Of a DNA stretch of 14,713 nucleotides, positions 1 to 6,968 are shown piece by piece (within the stretch, counting starts at the first letter, position 1; every line of letters starts with the position of its first letter). Source of the stretch: Pseudomonadota bacterium (GTDB taxonomy: Bacteria > Myxococcota > Myxococcia > Myxococcales > Myxococcaceae); contig JAFADT010000546.1 of assembly GCA_023424585.1 (NCBI GenBank), forward strand, positions 1 to 14,713, written 5' to 3'. The translations under genes were made by a program, and so were the position numbers. Below the pieces are notes generated by a model. That model ran no database searches and had not been told where the DNA came from. It was given only the letters and a program-made list of their open reading frames with translations.

Positions 1-2
1 CC

Positions 3-857
3 GCGCCCGCCCCGCCTCCAACCCCCGGTCCCCGCATGCGCACCCGTCCCATCCCCAGCTCCGGCGAAGCCCTGCCCGTCATCGGCATGGGCACCTGGCA
101 GACCTTCGACGTCGGCGGCGGCGCGAACGAGCGCGCGCCGCTGGCCGAGGTCCTCCAGCGGTTCCTCGCCTCGGGCGCGCGCCTCATCGACTCCTCGCCC
201 ATGTACGGCCGCTCCGAGGCCGTCGTGGGCGACCTGCTCGCGCGGTCCGGCCAGGAGCAGACGCCGTTCCTCGCCACCAAGGTCTGGACGCGCGGCAAGG
301 CGGAGGGCGCGGCGCAGCTCCAGGCCTCCCTCCAGAAGATGGGCCACGGCCGCATGGACCTGATGCAGGTGCACAACCTGCTGGACGTGGACGTGCACCT
401 GCCCGTGCTGCGCGAGCTGAAGGCCGCGAAGAAGATCCGCTACGTGGGCGTCACCCACTACCTGCGCGGCGCCTTCGACGACCTGGAGAAGCACATCCGC
501 GACAGCAAGCTGGACTTCGTGCAGCTGCCCTACTCGCTCGCGATGCGCGACGCGGAGGCGCGCCTCCTGCCCGCGGCGAAGGAGCACGGCGTCGCCGTGC
601 TCGTGATGGAGCCCTTCGACAAGGGCAGCCTCTTCCGCAAGATGAAGGGCCGGCCGCTGCCGGACTGGGCCTCGGAGTTCGACTGCGCCAGCTGGGCCCA
701 GTTCTTCCTCAAGTTCATCCTCGGCCACCCCGCGGTGAACTGCCCCCTCCCCGCCACGTCCGACCCCGCCCACCTGGAGGACAACGTGAAGGCGGGCTTC
801 GGGCGGCTCCCCGACGAGAAGCTGCGCGCGCGGATGGTGAAGCTCTTCGAGTCGTAG
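3..857 (+). CDS. Aldo/keto reductase, 5'-truncated by the window edge
   Basis: NADPH-dependent carbonyl reductase of the aldo/keto reductase superfamily, a TIM-barrel oxidoreductase. Numbering from the ATG at 36 (273 residues), the catalytic tetrad is visible: Asp52 and Tyr57 in IDSSPMYG, Lys82 in ATKVW, and His113 in QVHNL. The later barrel strands (VQLPYSL, VMEPF) and the C-terminal cofactor-binding segment (CPLPATSDPAHLEDN) are present. The frame has no stop between 3 and the ATG at 36 and there encodes an Ala/Pro-rich stretch (APAPPPTPGPR), which looks like the end of an export signal or a linker. No Shine-Dalgarno sequence precedes 36. I therefore think the true start lies upstream of the window and the protein is probably exported, perhaps by Tat as in related secreted AKRs; that is inference. 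The substrate cannot be told from sequence. It ends 10 bp before a convergent gene. Confidence 0.85.
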   Translation, partial: APAPPPTPGPRMRTRPIPSSGEALPVIGMGTWQTFDVGGGANERAPLAEVLQRFLASGARLIDSSPMYGRSEAVVGDLLARSGQEQTPFLATKVWTRGKAEGAAQLQASLQKMGHGRMDLMQVHNLLDVDVHLPVLRELKAAKKIRYVGVTHYLRGAFDDLEKHIRDSKLDFVQLPYSLAMRDAEARLLPAAKEHGVAVLVMEPFDKGSLFRKMKGRPLPDWASEFDCASWAQFFLKFILGHPAVNCPLPATSDPAHLEDNVKAGFGRLPDEKLRARMVKLFES

Positions 858-867
858 GCGGCGCGGC

Positions 868-1362
868 CTACAGGTCGGGGGCGGGCGAGTAGCGCAGCTC
901 CCCGCCCGGCTCCAGCACCAGCCCGGTGCCGGGCTCGCCGGCCTCGTCGTCGCGCCCCACCTCCAGCACGCCCTCCTCCGCGTCCCACTGGCCCAGGTAG
1001 TACTCGCCGCCGGCCGCCATGCACGCGCGCCCCTCCGACACCACCGTCTCCACCACTTCCTTCTTGTCGCTGGTGAGCCGGTAGAGCGTCCACTCCTTGC
1101 CGTCCTCGCGGAAGCCCTTCACCAGATCCGCCAGCTCCTCGTCGCGAGGCGTGCCCCCCGCCTTCTCCTCGCGCGTCCACTGGCGCGGCTCCCGCGCCGG
1201 CCGCGTCTGCTGCCACGCCCGCGCCAGCTCCAGCAGCTTCTGCTGGGCCGCTTCCTGGAGCGCGTGCATCGCGTCCGGCAGCTCGATCTCCTCCAGCGCC
1301 AGGAGCGCCGTCTCCAGCTGCAGCGCCTTCAGGCTCCACTCGTTCCACGCGGTCTTCAGCAT
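868..1362 (-). CDS. Hypothetical protein, 164 aa, family not recognised
   Basis: A cytoplasmic-looking, acidic protein with no signal peptide and no membrane segment. The first 60 residues, starting MLKTAWNEWSLKALQLE, are Leu/Ala/Glu-rich and likely helical. The second half is a run of short beta-like stretches with many charged residues (EWTLYRLTSDKKEVVE, EYYLGQWDAEEGVLEVG) and ends LRYSPAPDL. The start at 1362 is chosen because GGGAG lies 8 nt upstream. The same frame remains open to 1515, but the extension is Gly/Arg/Pro-rich noise crossing the intergenic region. The gene converges on the aldo/keto reductase and diverges from the PPOX-type gene, 167 bp away. I recognise no domain and assign no function. 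Codon use matches its neighbours, which supports a real gene. Confidence 0.7.
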   Translation of the reverse strand: MLKTAWNEWSLKALQLETALLALEEIELPDAMHALQEAAQQKLLELARAWQQTRPAREPRQWTREEKAGGTPRDEELADLVKGFREDGKEWTLYRLTSDKKEVVETVVSEGRACMAAGGEYYLGQWDAEEGVLEVGRDDEAGEPGTGLVLEPGGELRYSPAPDL

Positions 1363-1513
1363 CCGTGTCGCTCCCGGCCGGCCCGCCTCGTTCCCAGGGA
1401 AGAAACAAGCGGGCGGTCCCGGCACGCCCCCTATCACACGCCCGGCTGCCCTGGCGCCGACCCGCCCGCGCCCCCGGTGTTCGCTGCCCGGCCGCTGCCT
1501 ACCTTCAACCCCC

Positions 1514-1521
1514 AAGGGAGG
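1514..1521 (+). promoter_or_regulatory. Ribosome binding site of the PPOX-type stress protein
   Basis: AAGGGAGG ends 8 nt before the ATG at 1530. This near-ideal Shine-Dalgarno sequence fixes that start, although the frame is open upstream to 1365. Confidence 0.75.
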
Positions 1522-1529
1522 CCGAGCAC

Positions 1530-2048
1530 ATGACGACGACGAAGACGCCGCAGGACGTGGTGGAGCACCTGGGCAAGCTCATCCACGGCATCAAGGTCGC
1601 GATGATGACGACCGTGGACACCGACGGCAGCCTGCGCAGCCGGCCCATGTGGACCTACGACAAGGACTTCGACGGGGAGCTGTGGTTCTTCACCCACGAC
1701 CACACCCACAAGGTGGACGAGGTCCAGAAGGACCACCACGTCAACCTCGCCTACGCCGACCCCGCACGGGACCGGTACGTGTCCGTCAGCGGCCGCTGCC
1801 AGCTGATCCACGACCAGGCCAGGGCCAGGGAGCTGTGGAACCCCTCCCTCAAGGCCTGGTTCCCCCAGGGGCTGGATGATCCGAACCTCGCCCTCCTGCG
1901 CGTCTCCGTGGAGAAGGCCGAGTACTGGGACACGCCCAGCAGCAAGATGGTCCAGCTGGTCGGCTTCGTGAAAGCCGTCCTCACCGGCGACAGGTACCAC
2001 CCGGGCGACCACCAGAAGCTCGACACGGGACCGGCCCGGCGCCATTGA
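1530..2048 (+). CDS. Pyridoxamine 5'-phosphate oxidase-like general stress protein
   Basis: A 172-residue protein of the PPOX-like split-barrel family, the general stress protein 26 type, whose members bind FMN or FAD. Evidence: an N-terminal helix; the first barrel strands MMTTVDTDGSLRSRPM followed by WTYDKDFDGELWFFT, the usual flavin-phosphate binding region; then VNLAYADPARDRYVSVSGR and a LWNPSLKAWFPQG segment typical of this subgroup. The C-terminus (VEKAEYWDTPSSKMVQLVGFVKAVLTG) matches the strand-helix end of GSP26-like proteins. The length is normal for the group. Members are usually linked to stress responses and the true substrate is generally unknown, so PLP synthesis should not be assumed. 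It appears to be a single-gene transcript: the flanking gene diverges, and a hairpin begins 3 nt after its stop codon. Confidence 0.9.
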   Translation: MTTTKTPQDVVEHLGKLIHGIKVAMMTTVDTDGSLRSRPMWTYDKDFDGELWFFTHDHTHKVDEVQKDHHVNLAYADPARDRYVSVSGRCQLIHDQARARELWNPSLKAWFPQGLDDPNLALLRVSVEKAEYWDTPSSKMVQLVGFVKAVLTGDRYHPGDHQKLDTGPARRH

Positions 2049-2050
2049 TC

Positions 2051-2080
2051 GGGAATCCGGCGGAAGGCCGCCGGAATCCC
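2051..2080 (+). terminator. Hairpin after the stress-protein gene, probable terminator
   Basis: GGGAATCCGGCGG at 2051-2063 pairs with CCGCCGGAATCCC at 2068-2080 around an AAGG loop, 12 of 13 pairs with one A-A mismatch. It begins 3 nt after the TGA. No U-tract follows, so it may be a GC-rich intrinsic terminator or a 3'-end stabilising stem. Confidence 0.5.
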
Positions 2081-2102
2081 GGCGGTTCCCACACTCTCAA
2101 AA

Positions 2103-2120
2103 CCTGACACGCGTGTCAGG
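2103..2120. promoter_or_regulatory. Perfect 18-bp palindrome, candidate operator
   Basis: CCTGACACGCGTGTCAGG reads identically on both strands with no spacer, the form expected of a site for a dimeric helix-turn-helix regulator such as a TetR-family protein. It lies in the gap upstream of the inositol lipid operon, about 210 bp before the best promoter-like sequence. Single TGACAG half-site-like copies recur at 2235-2240 and inside that promoter's spacer (2339-2344). No regulator gene is adjacent, so the binding protein is unknown. Confidence 0.4.
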
Positions 2121-2332
2121 GTGTGTGTGAAAGCAGGACAGGCACAGAACCGTACCACCCCGGCCCACCCGGCAGGCGCTCCGAGGGTGCCCGCCGTGGT
2201 GGGTGAGACTTTTGTCCCATGGTTGCTGTTTCTCTGACAGCGCCGTTCGCCCTGGCTTGTAGCGGAGCCCCGGCCCGAGTCATGCAGCCGGCCGCCGCCG
2301 TGGTACGAGCCGGGCACCGTCCGCACATCACG

Positions 2333-2361
2333 TTGAAGTGACAGACGGTTTAGAGTATCAA
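2333..2361 (+). promoter_or_regulatory. Sigma70-like promoter of the inositol lipid operon
   Basis: TTGAAG at 2333-2338 (4 of 6 to the -35 consensus), an exact 17-bp spacer, and TATCAA at 2356-2361 (4 of 6 to the -10 consensus). It sits in a locally AT-richer pocket about 120 bp before the first operon gene. The low GC here, against about 70% around it, supports a promoter; transcription start mapping would decide. Confidence 0.45.
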
Positions 2362-2478
2362 CCATCCGCTTTCGAGATTTTCCACCTTCCGTCCGGCAGC
2401 GTTGCCGGCGCCGGATGGACGGACTCGGAGACGCTCATTGGGCGGAGCGATTTCCCGCCTTTCGAAGGAATCAGGACG

Positions 2479-3813
2479 ATGGAGAACAAGAAGAAGGTCG
2501 CGAAGCCCGAGGGCAAGCTGGCGGTGCTCATCCCGGGCCTGGGCGCTGTGTCCACCACGCTGATGGCGGGGGTGGAGCTGGCGCGGCAGGGCAAGGGCGC
2601 CCCCATCGGCTCGCTCACGCAGATGGGCACGGCCCGCCTGGGCAAGCGCACCGACGGCCGCACGGTGAAGCTCAACGAGCTGGTGCCGCTGGCCACGCTG
2701 GACGACGTCGTCTTCGGCGCCTGGGACATCATCAGCGAGGACGCCTACCAGGTGGCCGTGCGCTCGGGCGTGCTGACCGACAAGCACCTGGAGCAGGTGA
2801 AGCCCTTCCTCCAGGGCATCAAGCCGAAGCCGGGCGTGCACGACCCCGAGTTCGTGCGCCGCATCGCCGCCAACCACATCAAGTCCACCAAGACGCACCG
2901 CGAGAGCATCGAGGCGCTGCGCCAGGACATCCGGGACTTCAAGAAGGAGCTCAACGCCAAGCGCGCCGTGATGGTGGTGTGCAGCAGCGTGGAGACCTTC
3001 CGCCCGCTGCCGGAGGCCTTCCAGACGCTGGCCAACTTCGAGAAGGCGCTGGACGCGAACAGCCCGGACATCAACCCCACGGCGCTCTACACCTACGCGG
3101 CCATCAAGGAAGGCGTGCCGTTCGCCAACGGGACGCCGAACGCCGCCGTGGACACGCCCGCGCTCCAGGAGCTGGCCAAGCAGGAGGGCGTGCCCGTCGC
3201 GGGCCGTGACCTCAAGAGCGGCCAGACGATGATGAAGACGGTCATCGCGCCGGCGCTCAAGGCGCGCATGCTGGGCCTGGAGGGCTGGTTCTCCACCAAC
3301 ATCCTGGGCAACCGCGACGGCGAGGTGCTGGATGATCCGCAGGCCTTCAAGGCCAAGGAAGTGACCAAGTCGAGCGTGCTCGACACCATCCTGCAGCCGG
3401 ACCTGTACCCGGAGCTGTACAACAAGTACTCGCACAAGGTGTCGATCCACTACTACCCGCCCCGCGGCGACGCGAAGGAGGGCTGGGACAACATCGACAT
3501 CACCGGGTGGCTGGGCTACCCGATGCAGATCAAGGTCAACTTCCTCTGCCGCGACTCCATCCTGGCGGCGCCGCTCGTCCTGGACATCGCGCTGTTCATG
3601 GACCTGGCCAAGCGGCTGGAGTGGCGGGGCATCCAGGAGTGGATGTCCTTCTACTTCAAGAGCCCCATGGCCCACGCGGGCCTGCCGGTGGAGCACGACC
3701 TGTTCATCCAGCTGACCAAGCTGAAGAACACGCTGCGCGTCGTCGCGGGCGAAGAGCCGATCACCCACCTGGGGATGGACTACTACGGGGATGACCTCCC
3801 GCTCTCCCGCTAA
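2479..3813 (+). CDS. ino1: myo-Inositol-3-phosphate synthase
   Basis: Converts D-glucose 6-phosphate to 1D-myo-inositol 3-phosphate with NAD+ as recycled cofactor; the committed step of inositol synthesis, in the cytosol. The 444-residue protein has the Rossmann nucleotide loop PGLGAVSTT (19-27), NGTPN (217-221), KSGQT (246-250), LGNRDG (276-281), the SIHYYPPRGD segment, and the catalytic-domain stretch MQIKVNFLCRDSILAAPLVL, all typical of the Inos-1-P_synth family. It resembles the long form used for lipid synthesis more than the short archaeal/actinobacterial type, though I cannot align it here. ATG 2479 is chosen over an in-frame GTG at 2338: GAAGGA lies 9 nt upstream, and the extra 47 residues would span the probable promoter. 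First gene of a five-gene operon; its end overlaps the next start by 23 nt. Confidence 0.95.
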   Translation: MENKKKVAKPEGKLAVLIPGLGAVSTTLMAGVELARQGKGAPIGSLTQMGTARLGKRTDGRTVKLNELVPLATLDDVVFGAWDIISEDAYQVAVRSGVLTDKHLEQVKPFLQGIKPKPGVHDPEFVRRIAANHIKSTKTHRESIEALRQDIRDFKKELNAKRAVMVVCSSVETFRPLPEAFQTLANFEKALDANSPDINPTALYTYAAIKEGVPFANGTPNAAVDTPALQELAKQEGVPVAGRDLKSGQTMMKTVIAPALKARMLGLEGWFSTNILGNRDGEVLDDPQAFKAKEVTKSSVLDTILQPDLYPELYNKYSHKVSIHYYPPRGDAKEGWDNIDITGWLGYPMQIKVNFLCRDSILAAPLVLDIALFMDLAKRLEWRGIQEWMSFYFKSPMAHAGLPVEHDLFIQLTKLKNTLRVVAGEEPITHLGMDYYGDDLPLSR

Positions 3814-4726
3814 GAACGACTCCGCGTTCAAGTGGCTCGTCACCGTCATGGCGACGGGCCACTTCGCGCTGGTGGTCTCCACCGGGAGGGTCCGGTGGGA
3901 GCACGTCGCGGCGGACCTGCTGCTGGTGGTGCTGGCCTGGGCCGGCGCCGGCCCGCGGCGGTTCCTCCGCGGCGCGTTTCCGCTGTGGCTCACCGGGATG
4001 ATCCTGGACAGCCAGTCGCTGTGGCTGGGGGTGCGCGGCACCATCCACACCGGCGACCTGTGGAACCTGGAGAAGTCGCTGTTCCCCGCCCCGGGGGGCA
4101 TGCACTGGCCCGAGTGGTGGTCGCATCACCCCAACACGCCGTTGGACCTGCTGTGCGGCTTCGCCTACGCGGCCTATATCTACGAGGTGTTCCTCGTGGC
4201 GCTCTGGTTCTTCTTCAAGAAGGACGCGCGCTTCGAGCAGCTCTGCTGGGCCTTCTTCGTGGTGAACGCCATTGGCGTCGTCATCTACGTCATCTACCCC
4301 GCGGCGCCCCCCTGGTACGTCCTGAAGTACGGGCCGGGGCTCGCGGACCTGGCGGCGCCGCCCAGCCCGGCGGGCACCGCGCGCTTCGATGCCTTCTTCG
4401 GCATCCACTACTTCGCGAACTTCTACGGCCGCAACCCCAACGTCTTCGGGGCCATGCCGTCGCTGCACGCGGCCTACCCGCTGATGATGGTGCTCGTGCT
4501 CTGGCACAAGGGCCCCGTGTGGCGGGTGGGGACAGGGCTGTTCGCGTTGCTCGTCGCTTTTTCCGCCGTGTACCTCACGCACCACTACATCCTCGACGTG
4601 CTCGCGGGAGTCACCGCGGCGGTCGTGGCCTTCGTCGTCGTGAGGGCCGTCTTCGCAAGACGGGCCGTGGAAGCGCCAGCCGTGGCGCCCATGACCCTGC
4701 CGTCTGGAGGGAACACCCGTGCATGA
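3791..4726 (+). CDS. PAP2-family membrane enzyme, probable inositol phosphorylceramide synthase (Aur1-like)
   Basis: A 311-residue polytopic membrane protein with about six to seven hydrophobic helices (near 14-30, 39-53, 62-78, 119-141, 151-169, 227-237, 245-262, 268-286). The motifs are those of the Aur1/inositol phosphorylceramide synthase branch of PAP2 rather than ordinary lipid phosphatases: PAAPPWY (170-176), FGAMPSLHAAYP (219-230) with candidate nucleophile-region His226, and THHYILD (263-269) giving the HxxxD catalytic pair His265/Asp269. The classical PAP2 KxxxxxxRP motif is absent, as in Aur1. In fungi and Bacteroides such enzymes move phosphoinositol from phosphatidylinositol to ceramide. 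Here it overlaps the MIPS gene by 23 nt, so coupled translation is likely; the next gene makes the probable donor lipid. The acceptor (ceramide or another alcohol) is inference. Confidence 0.8.
   Translation: MTSRSPAKNDSAFKWLVTVMATGHFALVVSTGRVRWEHVAADLLLVVLAWAGAGPRRFLRGAFPLWLTGMILDSQSLWLGVRGTIHTGDLWNLEKSLFPAPGGMHWPEWWSHHPNTPLDLLCGFAYAAYIYEVFLVALWFFFKKDARFEQLCWAFFVVNAIGVVIYVIYPAAPPWYVLKYGPGLADLAAPPSPAGTARFDAFFGIHYFANFYGRNPNVFGAMPSLHAAYPLMMVLVLWHKGPVWRVGTGLFALLVAFSAVYLTHHYILDVLAGVTAAVVAFVVVRAVFARRAVEAPAVAPMTLPSGGNTRA
4706..4710 (+). promoter_or_regulatory. Ribosome binding site selecting a GTG start
   Basis: GGAGG lies 8 nt before GTG 4719. A nearby ATG at 4723 is in another frame and gives only seven codons, so the GTG is the real start of the phosphatidyltransferase gene. 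Confidence 0.75.
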
Positions 4727-5963
4727 CCACGTCCTGGCCTGGCTGAGTGGAGACCTGTCGCCCTCGGCGCGCATCTGGACCGCGTTGGCGCCCGCGCTGT
4801 TCGCGGTCGCGTACTTCCTCGTGGGCCTGGTGCTCTTCTGCATCCGCTGCGCCATCAAGGGCATCCCCCGGGACGCGGAGACGCTGACGCGCGGCAAGTC
4901 GGTGCTGGTGGGCTTCTTCCTGCGCCACTACTTCTTCTGGGTCATCCAGCCGCTATGGCAGGTGCTCCTGCGCTCGGGGCTGCCGGCCAACGCGCTGTCC
5001 ATGCTGTCGGGCCTGCTGGGCGTGTCCTCCGGCGTGGCGGTGGCGGCGGGCCGCTTCGCGCTGGGCGGCTGGCTGTTCCTCTTCGCGGGCGTGCTGGACG
5101 TGATGGACGGCCGCGTGGCGCGCACCCGCAAGGAGGCCAACCCCGCGGGCGCGGCGCTGGACTCCGTGCTGGACCGGTACGTGGACTCCGCCATCCTGAT
5201 GGGCCTGGCCTGGTACTACCGGGACACCTGGGTGCTGCTGCCCGCGCTGGGGGCGCTGATGGGCTCCTCGCTGGTGCCGTACGTGCGCGCCAAGGGCGAG
5301 GGCCTGGGCGTGAGCGTGCGCGACGGCGCGATGCAGCGGCTGGAGCGGGTGCTGTTCCTGGGCGTGGGCACGGCGCTGTCGCCCATCCTGGAGGCGCTGT
5401 TCTGGCCGCAGGAGAAGCACCCCATGCACTGGCTGGCGGTGGCGGGCCTGGTGTTCGTGGCCATCCTGAGCAACGTCACGGCGGTGTCGCGCTTCCGCAC
5501 GCTGGTGCGGGCGCTGACGCCCAAGAAGCCGGTGCAGCCGCGCTCGGGCGTGGCCCTGTTCGGCTTCAACGCGGCGGCGGGCGCCATCGCCACGGCGGTG
5601 GACTTCGTGGCGGTGCTGGGCATGGTGGAGTGGGCGGGCCTCTCCCCCGTGTGGGCCACGGTGGCCGGCTGCGTGCTGGGCGGCGTGGTGAACTACTCCC
5701 TCAACCGGGTCATCACCTTCCGCAGCCAGGGGGCGGTGGCGCCGCAGCTGGCGCGCTACACGCTGGTGAGCGCGACGAGCGCGCTGCTCAACGCGGGCGG
5801 CGTGGCGCTGCTCACGCTGCACCCGCAGCTGGCGTACACGCTGGGCTGGTGGGTGGTGCGCGGGGTGGTCTACTTCGCGTGGAACCTGCCCCTGCAGCGC
5901 GACTACGTCTTCAACGACCAGGCCTCGGACGAGCTCATGGAGCAGCGGCCCCATGCGGCGTGA
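4719..5963 (+). CDS. CDP-alcohol phosphatidyltransferase fused to a GtrA domain, probable phosphatidylinositol phosphate synthase
   Basis: A 414-residue, two-part membrane protein. Residues 1 to about 265 are a CDP-alcohol phosphatidyltransferase with the complete signature DGxxAR(x8)GxxxDxxxD: Asp130, Gly131, Ala134, Arg135, Gly144, Asp148, Asp152. These residues bind the Mg-CDP-diacylglycerol and carry the catalytic base. Next to a MIPS gene the likely acceptor is inositol-3-phosphate, giving phosphatidylinositol phosphate; substrate choice is inference. Residues about 277-400 are a four-helix GtrA domain, with the hallmark NYSLNRVITFRS (325-336) and the closing WNLPLQRDYVF (388-398). GtrA proteins are associated with moving polyprenyl-linked sugars across the membrane, so the fusion suggests flipping coupled to synthesis. 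The start overlaps the PAP2 stop by 8 nt. I know of few such fusions, so this is worth checking. Confidence 0.88.
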   Translation: MHDHVLAWLSGDLSPSARIWTALAPALFAVAYFLVGLVLFCIRCAIKGIPRDAETLTRGKSVLVGFFLRHYFFWVIQPLWQVLLRSGLPANALSMLSGLLGVSSGVAVAAGRFALGGWLFLFAGVLDVMDGRVARTRKEANPAGAALDSVLDRYVDSAILMGLAWYYRDTWVLLPALGALMGSSLVPYVRAKGEGLGVSVRDGAMQRLERVLFLGVGTALSPILEALFWPQEKHPMHWLAVAGLVFVAILSNVTAVSRFRTLVRALTPKKPVQPRSGVALFGFNAAAGAIATAVDFVAVLGMVEWAGLSPVWATVAGCVLGGVVNYSLNRVITFRSQGAVAPQLARYTLVSATSALLNAGGVALLTLHPQLAYTLGWWVVRGVVYFAWNLPLQRDYVFNDQASDELMEQRPHAA

Positions 5964-6948
5964 GGCGCTCACCCGCGGCTTGAGGGCCCTCTGCGCGGGG
6001 GCCCTGCTTTCGCTCCCGGGGGCGGCGGCGGCGGGTGGCGTGCTGGGGCTGTCCTTCGACGCCAGCGACCGGTACGGCGAGAGCTTCACCTTCGTGGCGG
6101 ACACGGAGGACGGCACCTACGTGACGGTGAACCTGACGGTGACGAACATCGGGCCGGGGTCGCGCACGGGCATCTGCCGCGCCACCGTGCTGCTGCCGGG
6201 CAAGGCCCCCTGGGCGCCGCAGTCGCGCCTGGGCGCGAAGGAGTGGAGCTACGCTCCGACCACGGACACGCTGAAGGTGGGCGCGTGCCTCGCGCGGGCC
6301 TCGGACACCGGCCTGACGGTGGACGCGCCCCTGGACAACGGCCGGGTGACGCTGGAGTACGCGCGCAAGCCGGAGCCGTGGTCGCCGGAGGGCTCCGTGG
6401 TGGAGGACGGCAAGGACCGCTACCGCCACGAGGTGGTGGTGGCCGGCAGCCCCGTGAAGGTGACGCTCCAGTTGCCCAAGGCGGAGGCGGTGACGCTGTC
6501 GGGCGGCGGGTACGTGGACCACTCGCGCAGCACGGTGGCGCCGGCCAGGGTGGCGAAGCGCTGGGTGCGCTTCCGCGCGCTCCGGGGCCCGCCCTACGCG
6601 GTGGTGCTGGGGCGCGAGGGCCAGGGCGGCGACTACGCGCCGGTGTACCTCTGGGAGGACAAGGGGGCCGCGCGGCTCCTGGAGTCATTCACGCTCACCC
6701 AGACGGGTGAGAAGGCGAAGAGCACCTGGAGGGCGGAGTTCATCGACCGCGACGGCAAGCCGGCCATGACGCTCAAGGGGACGACGCTGCTCCAGCGAAG
6801 CGCGCCGGTCGAGTCGCTGGGCGTGCTGAGCGGCCTGGTGCGGCCGATGGTGGGCTCGCCGGTGACGTACCTGCTGCGGGGCGTGATGGAGCGCCCGGGC
6901 AAGGCGCCGGTGGAAGGGTTGATGGAAGTGACGTTGGAAGGCGAGTAG
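5953..6948 (+). CDS. Secreted lipocalin-like (AttH/CrtC/Svf1-like) protein
   Basis: A 331-residue protein with an N-terminal Sec signal: RR-containing start, hydrophobic core ALCAGALLSLPGAAAA, likely cut near residue 27. The rest is almost all beta structure. A first half (about 30-175) holds FTFVADTEDGTYVTVNLTVTN; a second half begins with GGGYVDHS (184-191) and is followed by KRWVRFRAL. This glycine-tyrosine-aspartate-histidine element and the downstream Trp/Arg resemble the junction of the paired lipocalin-like domains in AttH/CrtC/Svf1-type proteins. Cys75 and Cys112 could form a disulfide. In yeast, Svf1 handles ceramides; a periplasmic lipid-carrier role here is a hypothesis from fold and context only. 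Its start overlaps the previous stop by 11 nt, GGAG lies 10 nt upstream, and the phosphatase follows after 20 bp. Confidence 0.7.
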   Translation: MRREALTRGLRALCAGALLSLPGAAAAGGVLGLSFDASDRYGESFTFVADTEDGTYVTVNLTVTNIGPGSRTGICRATVLLPGKAPWAPQSRLGAKEWSYAPTTDTLKVGACLARASDTGLTVDAPLDNGRVTLEYARKPEPWSPEGSVVEDGKDRYRHEVVVAGSPVKVTLQLPKAEAVTLSGGGYVDHSRSTVAPARVAKRWVRFRALRGPPYAVVLGREGQGGDYAPVYLWEDKGAARLLESFTLTQTGEKAKSTWRAEFIDRDGKPAMTLKGTTLLQRSAPVESLGVLSGLVRPMVGSPVTYLLRGVMERPGKAPVEGLMEVTLEGE

Positions 6949-6954
6949 CCGCAC

Positions 6955-6959
6955 GGGAG
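6955..6959 (+). promoter_or_regulatory. Ribosome binding site selecting the GTG start of the phosphatase
   Basis: GGGAG ends 9 nt before GTG 6969, supporting that non-ATG start. Confidence 0.65.
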
Positions 6960-6968
6960 TGCGTCAGC

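Noticed and set aside
2138..2156. Sigma54-like GGCAC upstream of the inositol lipid operon
   Set aside because: The -12 GC element is missing at the required spacing.
2338..2478. GTG start extending MIPS by 47 residues
   Set aside because: The extension crosses the promoter-like sequence, has atypical codons, and the ATG at 2479 has a proper ribosome site and fits the family's N-terminus.
2350..4101. Long minus-strand open frame of 583 codons opposite the MIPS gene
   Set aside because: Mirror of a well-supported gene. Its translation is His/Arg/Val/Leu/Gln-rich with no recognisable domain, as expected for antisense frames in high-GC DNA.
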